A stretch of 64,000 nt of DNA from Micromonospora sonchi (GTDB lineage Bacteria > Actinomycetota > Actinomycetes > Mycobacteriales > Micromonosporaceae): positions 62,001-126,000 of the forward strand of contig NZ_BMNB01000011.1 of the NCBI RefSeq assembly GCF_014646235.1, read 5' to 3'. The notes beneath the pieces were generated by a model. That model saw only the letters and a list, made by a program, of their open reading frames with translations, ran no database searches and was not told the DNA's origin. Below, piece by piece: positions 44,817 through 59,992 of the stretch. Every line of letters starts with the position of its first letter. The stretch's first letter is position 1. The position numbers and the translations under genes were made by a program.

Positions 44817-44820
<4 letters not shown>
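44020..44820 (-). CDS. Cytochrome c oxidase assembly protein, CtaG family
   Basis: 266 residues, about 7 membrane helices. Conserved histidine motifs are HMWQHLLLGMLAPLGLVLGAP, WLLHLTPLYRATLASPALHDLVNLHFLLSG and VMYYGGDLAEILLA, all typical of the caa3-type CtaG family, which supports copper insertion into cytochrome oxidase (family role). ATG 44820 overlaps the DUF2243 stop by 4 bases, so the two are co-translated. The pair lies inside the insertion between aroK and aroB, on the opposite strand. Confidence 0.9.
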
Positions 44821-46575
<1,755 letters not shown>

Positions 46576-46633
46576 GCGCGAGGAGTGAGCCGGGTTTGCG
46601 AGCCCCGCAGTCGCGAACGAAAGGCAGCCCAGC
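46576..46633. repeat. Spacer with GCGCGAGGAGTGAGCC-type intergenic sequence
   Basis: The 58 bases between aroB and aroQ begin GCGCGAGGAGTGAGCC and continue TTTGCGAGCCCCGCAGTCGC. A related purine-rich piece (GCGAGGAGCGCAGCGGAGCG) lies between pyrC and carA at 51828-51852. Such spacers are, from memory, common between Micromonosporaceae genes. AAAGG before ATG 46634 is the ribosome-binding site. Confidence 0.4.
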
Positions 46634-47062
46634 ATGAAGGTGTACGTGCTCAACGGGCCGAACCTGGGCCGGCTGGGCACCCGCCAGGTCGACGTGTACG
46701 GCGTGACCAGCTACGCCGATCTGGTCGAACTCTGCGAGTCGACCGGGCGGGCGCTCGGGCTGGAGGTCACCGTCCGGCAGACCGACGCGGAGCACGAGCT
46801 GATCGGCTGGCTGCATGCCGCGGCGGACGAGCAGGCTGCGGTGGTGCTCAACCCGGCCGCCTGGTCGCACTACTCGATCGCCGTGCGGGACGCCTGCGCG
46901 CTGCTGCGCGGCCCGCTGGTGGAGGTGCACATCTCCAACATCCACGCCCGGGAGGAGTTCCGGCACCACTCGGTCGTCTCGGCGGTGGCCACCGGGGTGA
47001 TCTGCGGGCTCGGCGTCGACGGCTACCGCCTCGCCCTGCACCACCTCGCCGCCCGCCGCTGA
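46634..47062 (+). CDS. aroQ: Type II 3-dehydroquinate dehydratase
   Basis: 142 residues. Type II signature [21 protein letters not shown] with the catalytic Tyr in the flexible loop; [47 protein letters not shown] with the active-site His. It forms a dodecamer and removes water from 3-dehydroquinate. It follows aroB by 58 bases in the same direction. Confidence 0.97.
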   Translation: MKVYVLNGPNLGRLGTRQVDVYGVTSYADLVELCESTGRALGLEVTVRQTDAEHELIGWLHAAADEQAAVVLNPAAWSHYSIAVRDACALLRGPLVEVHISNIHAREEFRHHSVVSAVATGVICGLGVDGYRLALHHLAARR

Positions 47063-47110
47063 CCCGCCCTCATCGGGCGGGCGGTGGGTTGTGGGGGCGA
47101 CTAGTAGACT
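47063..47110 (+). promoter_or_regulatory. Short hairpin, then efp -10 candidate TAGACT
   Basis: CCCGCCC/GGGCGGG (47063-47069 with 47075-47081) directly follows the aroQ stop and may end its transcript. TAGACT at 47105-47110 is a plausible -10 for efp, giving about 32 bases of 5' UTR with AGGCAGGA before ATG 47149. Confidence 0.45.
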
Positions 47111-47148
47111 TCACAGGTCTGTCCGCCAAATTATGATCAAGGCAGGAA

Positions 47149-47706
47149 ATGGCCACCACCAACGACCTGAAGAACGGCCTGGTACTCAACCTCGACGGAG
47201 AGCTCTGGTCCGTCGTCGAGTTCCAGCACGTCAAGCCCGGTAAGGGTGGTGCGTTCGTGCGTACCACGCTGAAGAACGTGCTCTCCGGCAAGGTGGTCGA
47301 CAAGACCTTCAACGCGGGCACCAAGGTCGACACTGCGACCGTGGACAAGCGCACGATGCAGTACCTCTACGCCGACGGCGAGGACTACGTCTTCATGGAT
47401 CTGGAGACGTACGACCAGATCACGGTGCCCGGCGGGACGGTCGGCGAGGCGGCCGACTACCTGTTGCCCGAGGCCGAGGTCATCGTGGCCACGCACGAGG
47501 GCCTGCCGCTCTACGTCGAGATGCAGGCCTCCGTCGTGCTGGAGGTCACGTACACCGAGCCGGGGCTGCAGGGCGACCGGTCCACCGGCGGCAACAAGCC
47601 GGCGACCCTGGAGACCGGCGCGACCGTGCAGGTGCCGCTCTTCATCACCACCGGCGAGAAGATCAAGGTCGACACCCGCGACGGCCGTTACCTCGGCCGC
47701 GCCTGA
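47149..47706 (+). CDS. efp: Elongation factor P
   Basis: 185 residues, three beta-barrel domains. The N-terminal KOW-like domain has the loop KPGKGGAF with Lys32 at the tip that reaches the peptidyl-transferase centre. The C-terminal OB domains include [32 protein letters not shown] (in two parts). It relieves stalling at polyproline, of direct interest here because a 1,127-residue proline-rich protein is encoded in the same window. TGATG overlap with nusB. Confidence 0.97.
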   Translation: MATTNDLKNGLVLNLDGELWSVVEFQHVKPGKGGAFVRTTLKNVLSGKVVDKTFNAGTKVDTATVDKRTMQYLYADGEDYVFMDLETYDQITVPGGTVGEAADYLLPEAEVIVATHEGLPLYVEMQASVVLEVTYTEPGLQGDRSTGGNKPATLETGATVQVPLFITTGEKIKVDTRDGRYLGRA

Positions 47707-48140
47707 TGGCCGAGGGTGCGAAGCAGCAGATGCCGGCGCGCCGCAAGGCGCGCAAGCGGGCGCTGGACGTGCTCTTCGAGGCCGACCTGCGGGATCGTCC
47801 GCCCGTCGAGGTGCTCGCCGGCTACGTCGAGCGGATCGCCGTGCCACGCCCCGAACACCTGGGCTACGCGGTCGGTCTGGTCGAGGGCGTGGCCGGGCAC
47901 CTGGACCGGATCGACGAGTTGATCGCCAGCTACGCCGAGGGTTGGACGCTGGACCGGATGCCGGTGGTCGACCGCAACCTCGCCCGGATCGCGGTCTACG
48001 AGCTGCTGTACGTCGACGAGATCGACGACGCGGTGGCGATCAGCGAGGCGGTCGAGCTGGCCCGGCAGATGTCGACCGACGACTCGCCCCGCTTCCTCAA
48101 CGGGCTGCTCGGCCGGATCGCCGAGTACGCCACCCGCTGA
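47706..48140 (+). CDS. nusB: Transcription antitermination factor NusB
   Basis: 144 residues, all-helical. It begins ARRKARKRALDVLFEADL and ends DSPRFLNGLLGRIA, the two conserved ends of the family. It binds boxA RNA with NusE (S10) in rRNA antitermination. ATG 47706 overlaps the efp stop by one base. A terminator hairpin follows. Confidence 0.96.
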   Translation: MAEGAKQQMPARRKARKRALDVLFEADLRDRPPVEVLAGYVERIAVPRPEHLGYAVGLVEGVAGHLDRIDELIASYAEGWTLDRMPVVDRNLARIAVYELLYVDEIDDAVAISEAVELARQMSTDDSPRFLNGLLGRIAEYATR

Positions 48141-48193
48141 GGCGCCGCTGACGGCGGAGCCCCCTCGGCCGAGTGACACGAGCGGAAACGAGT

Positions 48194-48223
48194 AGGGCCC
48201 GTGCCGTCCCCGGCACGGGCCCT
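48194..48223. terminator. Bidirectional terminator between nusB and bldD
   Basis: 13-bp perfect stem (48194-48206 with 48211-48223) and a 4-base loop followed by TT, between converging genes. Confidence 0.9.
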
Positions 48224-48236
48224 TTCCGCTCGATGC

Positions 48237-48725
48237 TCAGCTGGCGAAGAACGCCCGGGGGTCGGCGACCAGTACGCCGTGCTCGGTCAGCCGCTCGATC
48301 AGGCCGGACGGCGAGGCGTCGTAGACGATCGCGAGGGCGCGCAGGTCATCGGCGCGGATCGAGAGCACCCGGCCGTTGTAGTCACCCCGCTGCTGCTGGA
48401 TGGCGCGGGCGTACCGGGCCACGTAGGCGAGTTCCTCGCTGGCCTCGTCGTAGAGCCGCTCCAGGTCCAGCACGATCTTGCTGGTCGGCTCGTGCCGCAC
48501 GCCGCTACCGTCGGGCAGCAGTTCCGAGACGGGAACGCGGTAGAACTCGGCCAACTCGGCCAGGCGGGACACCGTGACGGCGCGGTCGCCGCGCTCGTAC
48601 GAGCCGACCACCACCGCCTTCCACCGCCCGTTCGACTTCTCCTCCACACCCTGCAGGGACAGGCCCTGCTGCTGGCGGATGGAGCGCAGGCGGGCGCCCA
48701 GAGACTTGGCGTATTCAGAGGGCAT
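48237..48725 (-). CDS. bldD: Developmental master regulator BldD
   Basis: 162 residues, minus strand. ATG 48725 begins [21 protein letters not shown], the normal BldD start, with GGGAG upstream. The N-terminal XRE-type HTH (about 8-70) includes [20 protein letters not shown]. The C-terminal domain carries the c-di-GMP signature RGD-x8-RxxD at residues 113-127 (RGD 113-115, Arg124, Asp127). BldD bound to tetrameric c-di-GMP represses sporulation genes during vegetative growth (established in Streptomyces). It is encoded divergently from pyrR. Confidence 0.97.
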   Translation of the reverse strand: MPSEYAKSLGARLRSIRQQQGLSLQGVEEKSNGRWKAVVVGSYERGDRAVTVSRLAELAEFYRVPVSELLPDGSGVRHEPTSKIVLDLERLYDEASEELAYVARYARAIQQQRGDYNGRVLSIRADDLRALAIVYDASPSGLIERLTEHGVLVADPRAFFAS

Positions 48726-48995
48726 TCGGACACTCCCAGTGCTGCTCGGGGTTCTCCCCGCGATCGCTACGGAGCGTGACGGTACGGGGATTCGCACACC
48801 TGGTCAAGTGGTGGCGACCTTCCCATTGGTGCCTCGTGCGAGTTGTCCCGTTTCGGGGGCTGAATCGATACGCTGTCCGGTGACGCTCCGGCGTGTTCAG
48901 GGCCACTCGGTCCCAGCCCTGATCGCGATGCCGACCACTGGTAACGTGGCCGCAGCCTCCGCCGGCCGTCAGCGAATGGTCCGGAGGATCCGACA

Positions 48996-49030
48996 TCCTT
49001 TAACGACCCGTCCCGTGAGGCGGAAAAGGA
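48996..49030 (+). promoter_or_regulatory. PyrR-binding-type hairpin masking the pyrR ribosome-binding site
   Basis: CGTC-CCGTGA-GGCG at 49009-49022 matches the PyrR-binding loop consensus (ARUCCNGNGAGGYU). The hexaloop CNGNGA is kept and the first base pair has changed from A-U to C-G. A lower stem TCCTTT (48996-49001) pairs with AAAGGA (49025-49030), leaving a 5' internal bulge. AAAGGA overlaps AGGAGG (49027-49032), the ribosome-binding site of pyrR. PyrR with UMP should stabilise this fold and block translation of the operon, as described in mycobacteria. No classical terminator/antiterminator is present. Confidence 0.75.
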
Positions 49031-49038
49031 GGTCCGCC

Positions 49039-49626
49039 GTGGCCCAGCCGTCGGCTGCCCGCTCGTCGCCGCCGCGACAACCCTCGGTGAAGGTGATCCT
49101 GACCAGCGCTGACGTTCAGCGCGTCGTCGACCGGATCGCCCACCAGATTCTCGAGAAGACCCAGGGCGCCGCCGACACCGTGCTGCTCGGCATCCCGACC
49201 CGTGGCGCCCCCCTCGCCCGGCGGCTCGCCGCCCGGATCAGCGCCTTCGAGGGTGTCGCCGTGCCGGTCGGTGTGCTCGACATCACCCTCTACCGGGACG
49301 ACCTGCGCCGGCACGCCACGCGCGCGGTCGGCCCCACCCAACTTCCCCCCGGCGGGATCGACGGCCGGCGGGTGATCCTCGTCGACGACGTCCTCTTCTC
49401 CGGTCGTACCGTCCGGGCGGCCCTCGACGCGCTGGGCGACCTCGGAAGGCCGGCGTCCGTGCAACTCGCTGTGCTGGTCGACCGGGGGCACCGGCAGCTG
49501 CCGATCCGCGCCGACTACGTGGGCAAGAACATTCCGACCGCGCTCGCCGAGAACGTGAAGGTCACGCTGGGCGAGACTGACGGCGCGGACGAGGTCCGCC
49601 TCTACGCGGGGGTGGCATCTTCGTGA
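49039..49626 (+). CDS. pyrR: Pyrimidine operon regulator PyrR (uracil phosphoribosyltransferase fold)
   Basis: 195 residues. GTG 49039 has AGGAGG six bases upstream. The PRPP-binding motif is [17 protein letters not shown], with [14 protein letters not shown] and DITLYRDDL for the PRTase/RNA-binding surface. It is an RNA-binding regulator with possible weak UPRTase activity. It is the first gene of the pyrimidine operon, with its own target hairpin in front. The stop overlaps pyrB by 4 bases (GTGA). The 313-base gap to bldD upstream holds the divergent promoters and the hairpin. Confidence 0.96.
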   Translation: MAQPSAARSSPPRQPSVKVILTSADVQRVVDRIAHQILEKTQGAADTVLLGIPTRGAPLARRLAARISAFEGVAVPVGVLDITLYRDDLRRHATRAVGPTQLPPGGIDGRRVILVDDVLFSGRTVRAALDALGDLGRPASVQLAVLVDRGHRQLPIRADYVGKNIPTALAENVKVTLGETDGADEVRLYAGVASS

Positions 49627-50549
49627 TCCGGCACCTGCTCTCCGGCGCCGACCTCGACGCCGACACCGCCACCCAGATCCTGGACACCGCCGCGGAGATG
49701 GCGGCGGTGGCCGGCCGCGAGGTCAAGAAGCTGCCCGCGCTGCGTGGCCGTACGGTGGTCAACCTCTTCTACGAGGACTCCACCCGCACCCGGATCTCCT
49801 TCGAGGCGGCGGCCAAGCGGCTCTCCGCCGACGTGATCAACTTTTCCGCGAAGGGGTCCAGCGTCGCCAAGGGCGAGAGCCTGAAGGACACCGCGTTGAC
49901 CCTTCAGGCGATGGGTGCCGACGCGGTCGTCGTCCGGCATTCCGCCTCCGGCGCCCCGCACCGGCTCGCCGGCTGGGTCGACGGTTCGGTGATCAACGCC
50001 GGCGACGGCACCCACGAGCATCCCACCCAGGCGCTGCTCGACGCGTACACCATGCGCTCCCGACTGGGCCGGCTGGCCGGCCTGTCGGTCGTGGTGGTCG
50101 GCGACGTGCTGCACTCCCGGGTGGCCCGCTCCAACGTGCTGCTGCTCTCCACGCTCGGCGCCAAGGTGACCCTGGTCGGGCCGCCCACCCTCATTCCGGT
50201 CGACATCGCCGCGGCCCTCGCACCGGGCACCGACGTCTGCTACGACCTGGACGCGGTGCTGCCCTCAGCGGACGTGGTGATGATGCTTCGGGTGCAGCGG
50301 GAGCGGATGAACGATTCCTACTTCCCCTCCGCCCGGGAGTACGCCCGCCGCTACGGCCTGGACGGTGCGCGGATGCGTCGGATGCCGGGTCACGCGATCG
50401 TCATGCACCCCGGCCCGATGAACCGGGGCATGGAGATCACCCCGGAGGTCGCCGACTCGCCCCGCTCCACCATCGTCGAACAGGTCGCCAACGGGGTCTC
50501 CGTCCGGATGGCCGTCCTCTACCTGCTGCTCGGGGGGAACAACCGGTGA
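49623..50549 (+). CDS. pyrB: Aspartate carbamoyltransferase catalytic chain
   Basis: 308 residues. Carbamoyl-phosphate site [36 protein letters not shown]; the moving loop around [21 protein letters not shown] at the end. It condenses carbamoyl phosphate and aspartate. No pyrI is nearby, so the enzyme should lack that regulatory chain. It is coupled to pyrR and pyrC by 4-base overlaps. Confidence 0.97.
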   Translation: MIRHLLSGADLDADTATQILDTAAEMAAVAGREVKKLPALRGRTVVNLFYEDSTRTRISFEAAAKRLSADVINFSAKGSSVAKGESLKDTALTLQAMGADAVVVRHSASGAPHRLAGWVDGSVINAGDGTHEHPTQALLDAYTMRSRLGRLAGLSVVVVGDVLHSRVARSNVLLLSTLGAKVTLVGPPTLIPVDIAAALAPGTDVCYDLDAVLPSADVVMMLRVQRERMNDSYFPSAREYARRYGLDGARMRRMPGHAIVMHPGPMNRGMEITPEVADSPRSTIVEQVANGVSVRMAVLYLLLGGNNR

Positions 50550-51823
50550 ACTCGTACCTGATCAGGAACGTCAGCGTGCTCGGCGCCGCGCCGACCGACC
50601 TGCTGCTGCGCGACGGCGTGGTCGCCGAGGCTGGCCCGGGGCTGTCCGCGCCGGGCGCCACGGTGGTCGACGCCGACGGGCTGGTCGCCCTGCCCGGCCT
50701 GGTCGACCTGCACACCCACCTGCGCGAGCCGGGCCGGGAGGACGCCGAGACCGTCGAGACCGGTTCCCGGGCGGCGGCGCTGGGCGGCTACACGGCGGTC
50801 TGCGCGATGGCGAACACCTCGCCGGTGGCGGACACCGCCGGCGTGGTCGAGCAGGTCTGGCGGCTCGGCCGGGAGGCCGGGCTGGTCGACGTGCAGCCGA
50901 TCGGCGCGGTCACCGTCGGGCTGGCCGGCGAGCGCCTGGCCGAGCTGGGCGCGATGGCCGACTCCGCGGCGCGGGTGCGGATCTTCTCCGACGACGGGCA
51001 CTGCGTCGCCGATCCGCGGCTGATGCGCCGCGCGCTGGAGTACGTCAAGGCGTTCGACGGGATCATCGCCCAGCACGCCGAGGAGCCCCGGCTGACCGAG
51101 GGCGCGCAGATGCACGAGGGGGAGGTTTCCACCCGGCTGGGCCTGACCGGTTGGCCGGCGGTGGCCGAGGAGGCGATCATCGCGCGGGACGTGCTGCTGG
51201 CCGAGCACGTCGGCAGCCGGCTGCACGTCTGCCACGTCTCCTGCGCCGGCAGCGTCGAGGTGCTTCGCCAGGCCAAGGCCCGGGGGGTACGCGTCACCGC
51301 CGAGGTGACCCCGCACCACCTGCTGCTCACCGATGCCCGGGCCGAGACCTACGACCCGGTGTACAAGGTCAACCCGCCGCTGCGCACCGCCACCGACATC
51401 GCCGCCCTGCGCGCCGCGTTGGTCGACGGGGTGATCGACATCATCGCCACCGACCACGCCCCGCACGCGGTGGAGGACAAGGAGTGCGAGTGGGCGTACG
51501 CCCGGCCGGGCATGCTCGGGCTGGAGACGGCGCTGTCGATCGCGCTCGACGTGCTCGGCCCCGAGTGGGATCTGATCGCCGAGCGGATGTCGCGCACCCC
51601 GGCCCGGATCGCCGGGCTGACCGAGCACGGCCACGATCCCGCTCCCGGCGCGCCGGCCAACCTGACCCTGGTCGACCCGGCGGCCCGCCGGGTGATCGAC
51701 CCGGCGGAGTCGGCCAGTCGCAGCCGCAACACCCCGTACGCCCGGATGGCGCTGCCGGGTCGCATCGTGGCGACCTTCCTGCGCGGCGAGGCGACGGTCC
51801 TGGACGGAAAGGCAGTCAAGTGA
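50546..51823 (+). CDS. pyrC: Dihydroorotase (class I)
   Basis: 425 residues, amidohydrolase barrel. Metal ligands in [31 protein letters not shown] and IIATDHAPH. Substrate contacts include NPPLRT and NTPYARM. It cyclises carbamoyl aspartate to dihydroorotate. GTG 50546 overlaps the pyrB stop. A 55-base spacer with a GAGCGAGGAGCGCAGC-type sequence separates it from carA. Confidence 0.97.
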   Translation: MNSYLIRNVSVLGAAPTDLLLRDGVVAEAGPGLSAPGATVVDADGLVALPGLVDLHTHLREPGREDAETVETGSRAAALGGYTAVCAMANTSPVADTAGVVEQVWRLGREAGLVDVQPIGAVTVGLAGERLAELGAMADSAARVRIFSDDGHCVADPRLMRRALEYVKAFDGIIAQHAEEPRLTEGAQMHEGEVSTRLGLTGWPAVAEEAIIARDVLLAEHVGSRLHVCHVSCAGSVEVLRQAKARGVRVTAEVTPHHLLLTDARAETYDPVYKVNPPLRTATDIAALRAALVDGVIDIIATDHAPHAVEDKECEWAYARPGMLGLETALSIALDVLGPEWDLIAERMSRTPARIAGLTEHGHDPAPGAPANLTLVDPAARRVIDPAESASRSRNTPYARMALPGRIVATFLRGEATVLDGKAVK

Positions 51824-51878
51824 TCCGAGCGAGGAGCGCAGCGGAGCGGAGCACCACAGTCCGGATCGGAGAGACGGC

Positions 51879-53028
51879 ATGAAACGCAGATCCGCGATCC
51901 TCGTCCTGGAGGACGGGCGCACGTTCCCCGGCGAGGCGTACGGCAGCGTCGGGGAGAGCTTCGGCGAGGCGGTCTTCAACACCGGGATGACCGGCTACCA
52001 GGAGACGCTGACCGACCCGTCGTACCACCGTCAGGTGGTGGTGCAGACCGCCCCGCACATCGGCAACACCGGCGTCAACGGCGAGGACGACGAGTCGCGA
52101 CGGATCTGGGTGGCCGGTTACGTGGTGCGTGACCCGGCCCGGGTGAGTTCGAACTGGCGGGCCACCGGCAGCCTGGAGGACCGGCTGGCCACCGAGGGGA
52201 TCGTCGGCATCAGCGGGGTGGACACCCGGGCGCTGACCCGGCACCTGCGCGAGCGCGGTGCGATGCGGGTCGGCATCTCCAGCGTCGACGACGACCCCCG
52301 TGCGCTGCTGGCCCGGGTGCGCCAGTCACCGCAGATGCTCGGCGCGGACCTCTCCGCCGAGGTGACCACCGCGACGCCGTACGTGGTGGCCGCCGAGGGC
52401 GAGCACCGGTTCACCGTCGCCGCCCTCGATCTGGGCATCAAGCGCAACGTGCCGCGTCGGCTCGCGGCCCGTGGTGTGACCACTCACGTCCTGCCAGCGG
52501 AGTCGACCATCGAGGATCTGCTGGCCACCGGTGCCGATGCCGTCTTCTTCTCGCCCGGCCCGGGTGACCCGTCCACCGCCGACCGGCCGGTCGCGTTGGC
52601 CCGGGACCTGCTGCGTCGGGGGGTGCCGCTGTTCGGCATCTGTTTCGGCAGTCAGATCCTCGGCCGGGCGCTCGGCTTCGGCACGTACAAGCTCGGCTAC
52701 GGCCACCGGGGCACCAACCAGCCGGTGCTCGACCTGGCCACCGGCAAGGTCGAGGTGACCAGCCACAACCACGGCTTCGCGGTCCAGGTCCCGGGCGTCG
52801 CGGTCGGCACGGTGCCCGACCAGGTGATCGAGACCGAGTTCGGCGGGGTTCAGGTCTCGCACGTCTGCCTCAACGACAACGTGGTCGAGGGGCTGCGGGC
52901 CCGGGACGTGCCCGCGTTCACCGTCCAGTACCACCCGGAGGCGGCGGCCGGTCCGCACGACGCGGACTACCTCTTCGACCGGTTCGCCGAGTTGATCGAG
53001 GGCCGGAACCACAGCGAGAGGCGTACGA

Positions 53029-53036
<8 letters not shown>
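51879..53036 (+). CDS. carA: Carbamoyl-phosphate synthase small (glutaminase) subunit
   Basis: 385 residues. The N-terminal domain ([30 protein letters not shown]) is followed by a class I glutamine amidotransferase. Nucleophile Cys255 lies in [15 protein letters not shown]; catalytic His and Glu lie in [11 protein letters not shown]. The residue after GICFG is Ser instead of the more usual Asn or His; the catalytic triad itself is intact. It overlaps carB by 8 bases. GGAGAG precedes ATG 51879. Confidence 0.97.
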
Positions 53037-56377
<3,341 letters not shown>

Positions 56378-56382
<5 letters not shown>

Positions 56383-56438
56383 TCATGAGGTTAGCGGCAG
56401 CGAAGGAGATCGACATCGCCGTCAACCTCATGATCAAC
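56378..56438. repeat. Long hairpin, GTTGATCATGAGGTTAGCGG family, copy 2
   Basis: Arms 56378-56398 and 56418-56438 pair over about 21 bp with two changes near the loop. The arm sequence is that of the hairpin behind aspS (3063-3123), but the loop differs. The carB stop codon TGA (56380-56382) is inside it. As pyrD follows in the same direction, it may reduce read-through into pyrD. Confidence 0.8.
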
Positions 56439-56475
56439 GCGGATCAGGGAGGGAAGGGGAGTGGGAGGAGTGCGG

Positions 56476-57516
56476 GTGGGGGTGTTTGAGCGGGTCGTGC
56501 GGCCGGGGTTGTTCCGGATCGGGGGTGGGGACGCCGAGGCGGCGCACGAGTGGACGCTGCGGCGGTTGTCGGCGCTGTCCGAGCGGCCGGTCGCGTTGGC
56601 GGCGCTGCGGGGGCGGTACGCGGTGGCGGCACCGCGCACGGTGTTCGGGGTGCGCTTCCCGAACCCGGTCGGGTTGGCCGCGGGAATGGACAAGGACGGT
56701 GTGGCGCTGCCGGCGTGGCCGGCGCTGGGCTTCGGCTTCGTCGAGGTGGGCACGGTGACGGCGCACCCGCAGCCGGGCAACCCCCGGCCGCGGCTGTTCC
56801 GGCTGCCCGACAGTGCGGCAGTGATCAACCGGATGGGCTTCAACAACGCCGGCGCGGCGGCGCTGGCGGCGCGACTGGCGGCGCTGCCCCGCCCGCTCGG
56901 CGTACCGCTGGGGATCTCGCTCGGCAAGTCCAAGGTGACAGCGCTGGAGGACGCGGTGGAGGACTACCGCGCGTCCTACCGGGCGCTGCGCGGGCACGGG
57001 GACTACTTCGCGGTCAACGTCTCCTCGCCGAACACGCCCGGGCTACGCGCCCTGCAGGACCGCGAGCACCTGGACGCGTTGCTGGCCGCGTTGGTGGGCG
57101 AGAAGCCGGTGCTGGTGAAGATCGCGCCGGACCTGACCGAGCCGGCGATCGCCGAACTGCTGGAGGTGTGTCTGTCCCGGGGCGCGGCCGGGGTGATCGC
57201 CACGAACACCACCCTGAGCCGGGACGGGCTCGCCCCGGCCGACCGGGGGTGTGGCGGCGAGGCGGGGGGCCTGTCCGGCCGGCCGTTGGCCGACCGGGCC
57301 CGGCAGGTGGTCGCCTTCGTCCACGCCGAGACCGACGGGCGGCTGCCGATCATCGGCGTCGGCGGCATCGTCGACCCCGACGGCGCCGCCCGGATGTTCG
57401 ACGCCGGCGCCAGCCTGGTGCAGCTCTACACCGGCTTCATCTACCGCGGCCCGGCGCTGGCCCGCGCGGTCGCCCGTGCCGCGGCGGGCGCCCCGGCGCC
57501 CGCCGCCGCCGGATGA
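56476..57516 (+). CDS. pyrD: Dihydroorotate dehydrogenase (quinone), class 2
   Basis: 346 residues from GTG 56476, chosen because AGGAG ends 5 bases before it; GTG 56461, 56470 and 56482 are alternatives. The N-terminal helix ([14 protein letters not shown]) is the membrane and quinone-docking segment of class 2. FMN/substrate motifs: [31 protein letters not shown] (catalytic Ser), [14 protein letters not shown] and [10 protein letters not shown]. It oxidises dihydroorotate to orotate with menaquinone. It follows carB across the hairpin. Confidence 0.95.
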   Translation: MGVFERVVRPGLFRIGGGDAEAAHEWTLRRLSALSERPVALAALRGRYAVAAPRTVFGVRFPNPVGLAAGMDKDGVALPAWPALGFGFVEVGTVTAHPQPGNPRPRLFRLPDSAAVINRMGFNNAGAAALAARLAALPRPLGVPLGISLGKSKVTALEDAVEDYRASYRALRGHGDYFAVNVSSPNTPGLRALQDREHLDALLAALVGEKPVLVKIAPDLTEPAIAELLEVCLSRGAAGVIATNTTLSRDGLAPADRGCGGEAGGLSGRPLADRARQVVAFVHAETDGRLPIIGVGGIVDPDGAARMFDAGASLVQLYTGFIYRGPALARAVARAAAGAPAPAAAG

Positions 57517-57633
57517 GGCGGTCCCGCGGCCGCCGATCACGCCGGCCGGCCCGGCCGCGAACAGCCGACCTGGCCGCGCGTGGCCTGGTCCGACTCGCGG
57601 CTCCGGCCGGAGCACCCTCCCTCTTCCTTCCAG

Positions 57634-57706
57634 CCTTTGCTCTGCTTCAACCCACGCAACGGATCTGGCGCAGAACCGGTGCGTCCGGTGAAGCAGAGCA
57701 AAGGCT
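57634..57706. repeat. Long hairpin, CTTTGCTCTGCTTCAACCCA family, copy 2
   Basis: The left arm from 57634 carries the same 20-mer as the hairpin at 42357. The right arm (57688-57706) pairs over GCCTTTGCTCTGCTTCA. Loop words are shared with copy 1. It lies in the 286-base gap between pyrD and bioA and probably terminates the pyr transcript. Confidence 0.8.
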
Positions 57707-57802
57707 GCGGAGAGGTGACTGGATAGCGCCGGCGGGCGTCCCGGCAGGAAGCGGGCCGCCAGCGGCGCCCATCGGAGCACCCGGAGAGGTGACGGAGAGT
57801 CG

Positions 57803-59077
57803 ATGACCCCGGAGGAGATCCTCGCCGCCGACGCCGCACACGTCTGGCATCCGTACGCCACGCTGCCGCCGGCCGTTGCGCCCTACCTGGTGGACGGCGC
57901 GCACGGGGTACGGCTGCGCCTGGCCGACGGCCGTGAGCTGGTCGACGGCATGTCGTCCTGGTGGGCGGCGATCCACGGCTACCGGCATCCGGTGCTGGAC
58001 GCGGCGGTCACCGACCAACTGGGCCGGATGAGCCACGTCATGTTCGGCGGACTGACCCACGCCCCCGCCGTGGAACTGGCCCGCACCCTGGTCGAGCTGG
58101 CGCCGGACGGGCTGGAACACGTCTTCCTGGCCGACTCCGGCTCGGTCAGCGTCGAGGTCGCGGTGAAGATGTGCCTTCAGTACCAGCGGGCCGTCGGCCG
58201 GCCGCAGCGCCGCCGGCTGGGCACCTGGCGGGGCGGCTACCACGGTGACACCTTTCACCCGATGAGCGTCTGCGACCCGGAGGGCGGCATGCACCACCTC
58301 TGGGGCGATGTGCTGCCCCGGCAGGTCTTCGCCCCGATGCCGCCCGGTGGTGTCGAGTCCCCGCCCGACCCGGCGTACGAGGCGGCGCTGGTCGAGGCGG
58401 TCGAACGGCACGCCGACGAACTGGCCGCGGTGATCGTCGAGCCGGTGGTGCAGGGGGCCGGCGGGATGCGCTTCCATCACCCGCACTACCTGCGGGTGCT
58501 GCGCGAGGTGACCCGTGCCCACGGCGTATTGCTGATCTTCGACGAGATCGCCACCGGGTTCGGCCGCACCGGGCGGATGTTCGCCGCCGAGCATGCCGGG
58601 GTCGCCCCGGACGTGATGTGCGTCGGCAAGGCGCTCACCGGGGGTTATCTCACCCTCGCCGCCGCGCTGTGCACCGCCGAGATCGCGCGGGAGATCAGCG
58701 CCGGTGGTGTGTTGGCGCACGGGCCGACGTTCATGGGCAATCCGCTCGCCTGCGCGGTCGCCAACGCCTCGCTGGGCCTGCTGCGGGCCGATGACTGGGC
58801 CGGGCAGGTGGCGCGACTCCAACGGGGCCTGCGCGCCGGCCTGGAGCCGCTGCGTGGCGTGTCGGGCGTGGCGGAGGTCCGGGTGCTCGGCGGGATCGGT
58901 GTGGTGCAACTCGACCACGAGGTGGACCTCGCGGCCGCGACGGCCGCCGCAGTGGCGCAGGGGGTGTGGTTGCGCCCGTTCCGGGATCTGGTCTACACCA
59001 TGCCGCCGTACGTCACCGACGACGCCGACCTGGCGCTGATCGCGGCGGGAGTCGCGGCGGCAGTCAAGGCTGGTTGA
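57803..59077 (+). CDS. bioA: Adenosylmethionine-8-amino-7-oxononanoate aminotransferase
   Basis: 424 residues, PLP fold type [12 protein letters not shown] is the substrate-site start typical of BioA (Trp and Tyr contacts). [19 protein letters not shown]-type loop as [41 protein letters not shown] lysine in [21 protein letters not shown]. It makes 7,8-diaminopelargonate for biotin, with S-adenosylmethionine as amino donor. It sits alone between pyrD and pyrF, where no biotin gene is expected. ATG 57803 follows GGAGAGTCG. Confidence 0.95.
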   Translation: MTPEEILAADAAHVWHPYATLPPAVAPYLVDGAHGVRLRLADGRELVDGMSSWWAAIHGYRHPVLDAAVTDQLGRMSHVMFGGLTHAPAVELARTLVELAPDGLEHVFLADSGSVSVEVAVKMCLQYQRAVGRPQRRRLGTWRGGYHGDTFHPMSVCDPEGGMHHLWGDVLPRQVFAPMPPGGVESPPDPAYEAALVEAVERHADELAAVIVEPVVQGAGGMRFHHPHYLRVLREVTRAHGVLLIFDEIATGFGRTGRMFAAEHAGVAPDVMCVGKALTGGYLTLAAALCTAEIAREISAGGVLAHGPTFMGNPLACAVANASLGLLRADDWAGQVARLQRGLRAGLEPLRGVSGVAEVRVLGGIGVVQLDHEVDLAAATAAAVAQGVWLRPFRDLVYTMPPYVTDDADLALIAAGVAAAVKAG

Positions 59078-59155
59078 GTACTCAGGCGGCGGCGCTCGGC
59101 GCGGATTGAGTAGTCGGACAGTCCAGATTGAGCATGAGAGAAAGGCACTGACGGG

Positions 59156-59992
59156 ATGGAGAGCTTTGGCGCCCGGCTGCACCGGGCCGTCAGCGAGCGG
59201 GGCCCGCTCTGCGTCGGGATCGATCCGCATCCGGCGCTGTTGGCCCGCTGGGGCCTCACCGATGACGTCGACGGGCTGGGTCGGTTCGCCCGGACCGTCG
59301 TGGACGTCCTCGGTGACCGGGTTGCGGTGATCAAGCCCCAGTCGGCATTCTTCGAGCGATTCGGGTCCCAAGGGCTGGCGATCCTTGAGTCAACTATCCG
59401 ACAGTTACGCGAGCGTGGCGCGCTCGTTCTGCTCGACGTCAAGCGCGGCGACATCGGCTCGACCGTTCGCGCGTACGCCTCGGCGTACCTCGAACCATCC
59501 AGCCCCATGTATGTCGATGCGGTCACCGCGAGCCCCTTCCTGGGAGTCGGCTCGCTCGCCCCGATGTTCGAACTGGCCGCCGAGCACGGGGGTGGAGTCT
59601 TCGTCCTGGCGCTCACCTCGAACCCCGAGGGCGCCTCGGTGCAGCGGGCTCGCGCCGCCGACGGGCGCAGCGTCGCGCAGCTGGTGATCGACGAGGTTTC
59701 CCAGCTCAACGCGGGTGCGCAGCCGCTCGGAAGCATCGGGCTGGTGATCGGTGCGACGGTCGGCGAGACCGGCTGCGACCTGTCGGCGGTGAACGGTCCA
59801 CTGCTCGCACCGGGCCTCGGCGCGCAGGGTGCCACGGCAGCGGATCTGCGGATGGTGTTCGGTTCGGCGCTGCCCGCGGTGCTGCCCTCGTACTCCCGGG
59901 AGGTGCTGGGCGCGGGGCCGGATCCGGCGGCGTTGCGGGCCGCGGCGGACCGCGCGGTGGACGACTGCCGGGCGGCTCTGGCGACGTCATGA
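59156..59992 (+). CDS. pyrF: Orotidine 5'-phosphate decarboxylase, long (type 2) form
   Basis: 278 residues. It begins FGARLHRAVSERGPLCVGIDPHP, the usual opening of the actinobacterial type 2 enzyme. The active-site set is LLDVKRGDIGST (Lys and two Asp); TASPFLGVGSL, VLALTSNPEG, VIGATVGE and the phosphate-binding end APGLGAQGAT are all present. It decarboxylates OMP to UMP, the feedback ligand of PyrR. It follows bioA by 78 bases. Confidence 0.95.
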   Translation: MESFGARLHRAVSERGPLCVGIDPHPALLARWGLTDDVDGLGRFARTVVDVLGDRVAVIKPQSAFFERFGSQGLAILESTIRQLRERGALVLLDVKRGDIGSTVRAYASAYLEPSSPMYVDAVTASPFLGVGSLAPMFELAAEHGGGVFVLALTSNPEGASVQRARAADGRSVAQLVIDEVSQLNAGAQPLGSIGLVIGATVGETGCDLSAVNGPLLAPGLGAQGATAADLRMVFGSALPAVLPSYSREVLGAGPDPAALRAAADRAVDDCRAALATS

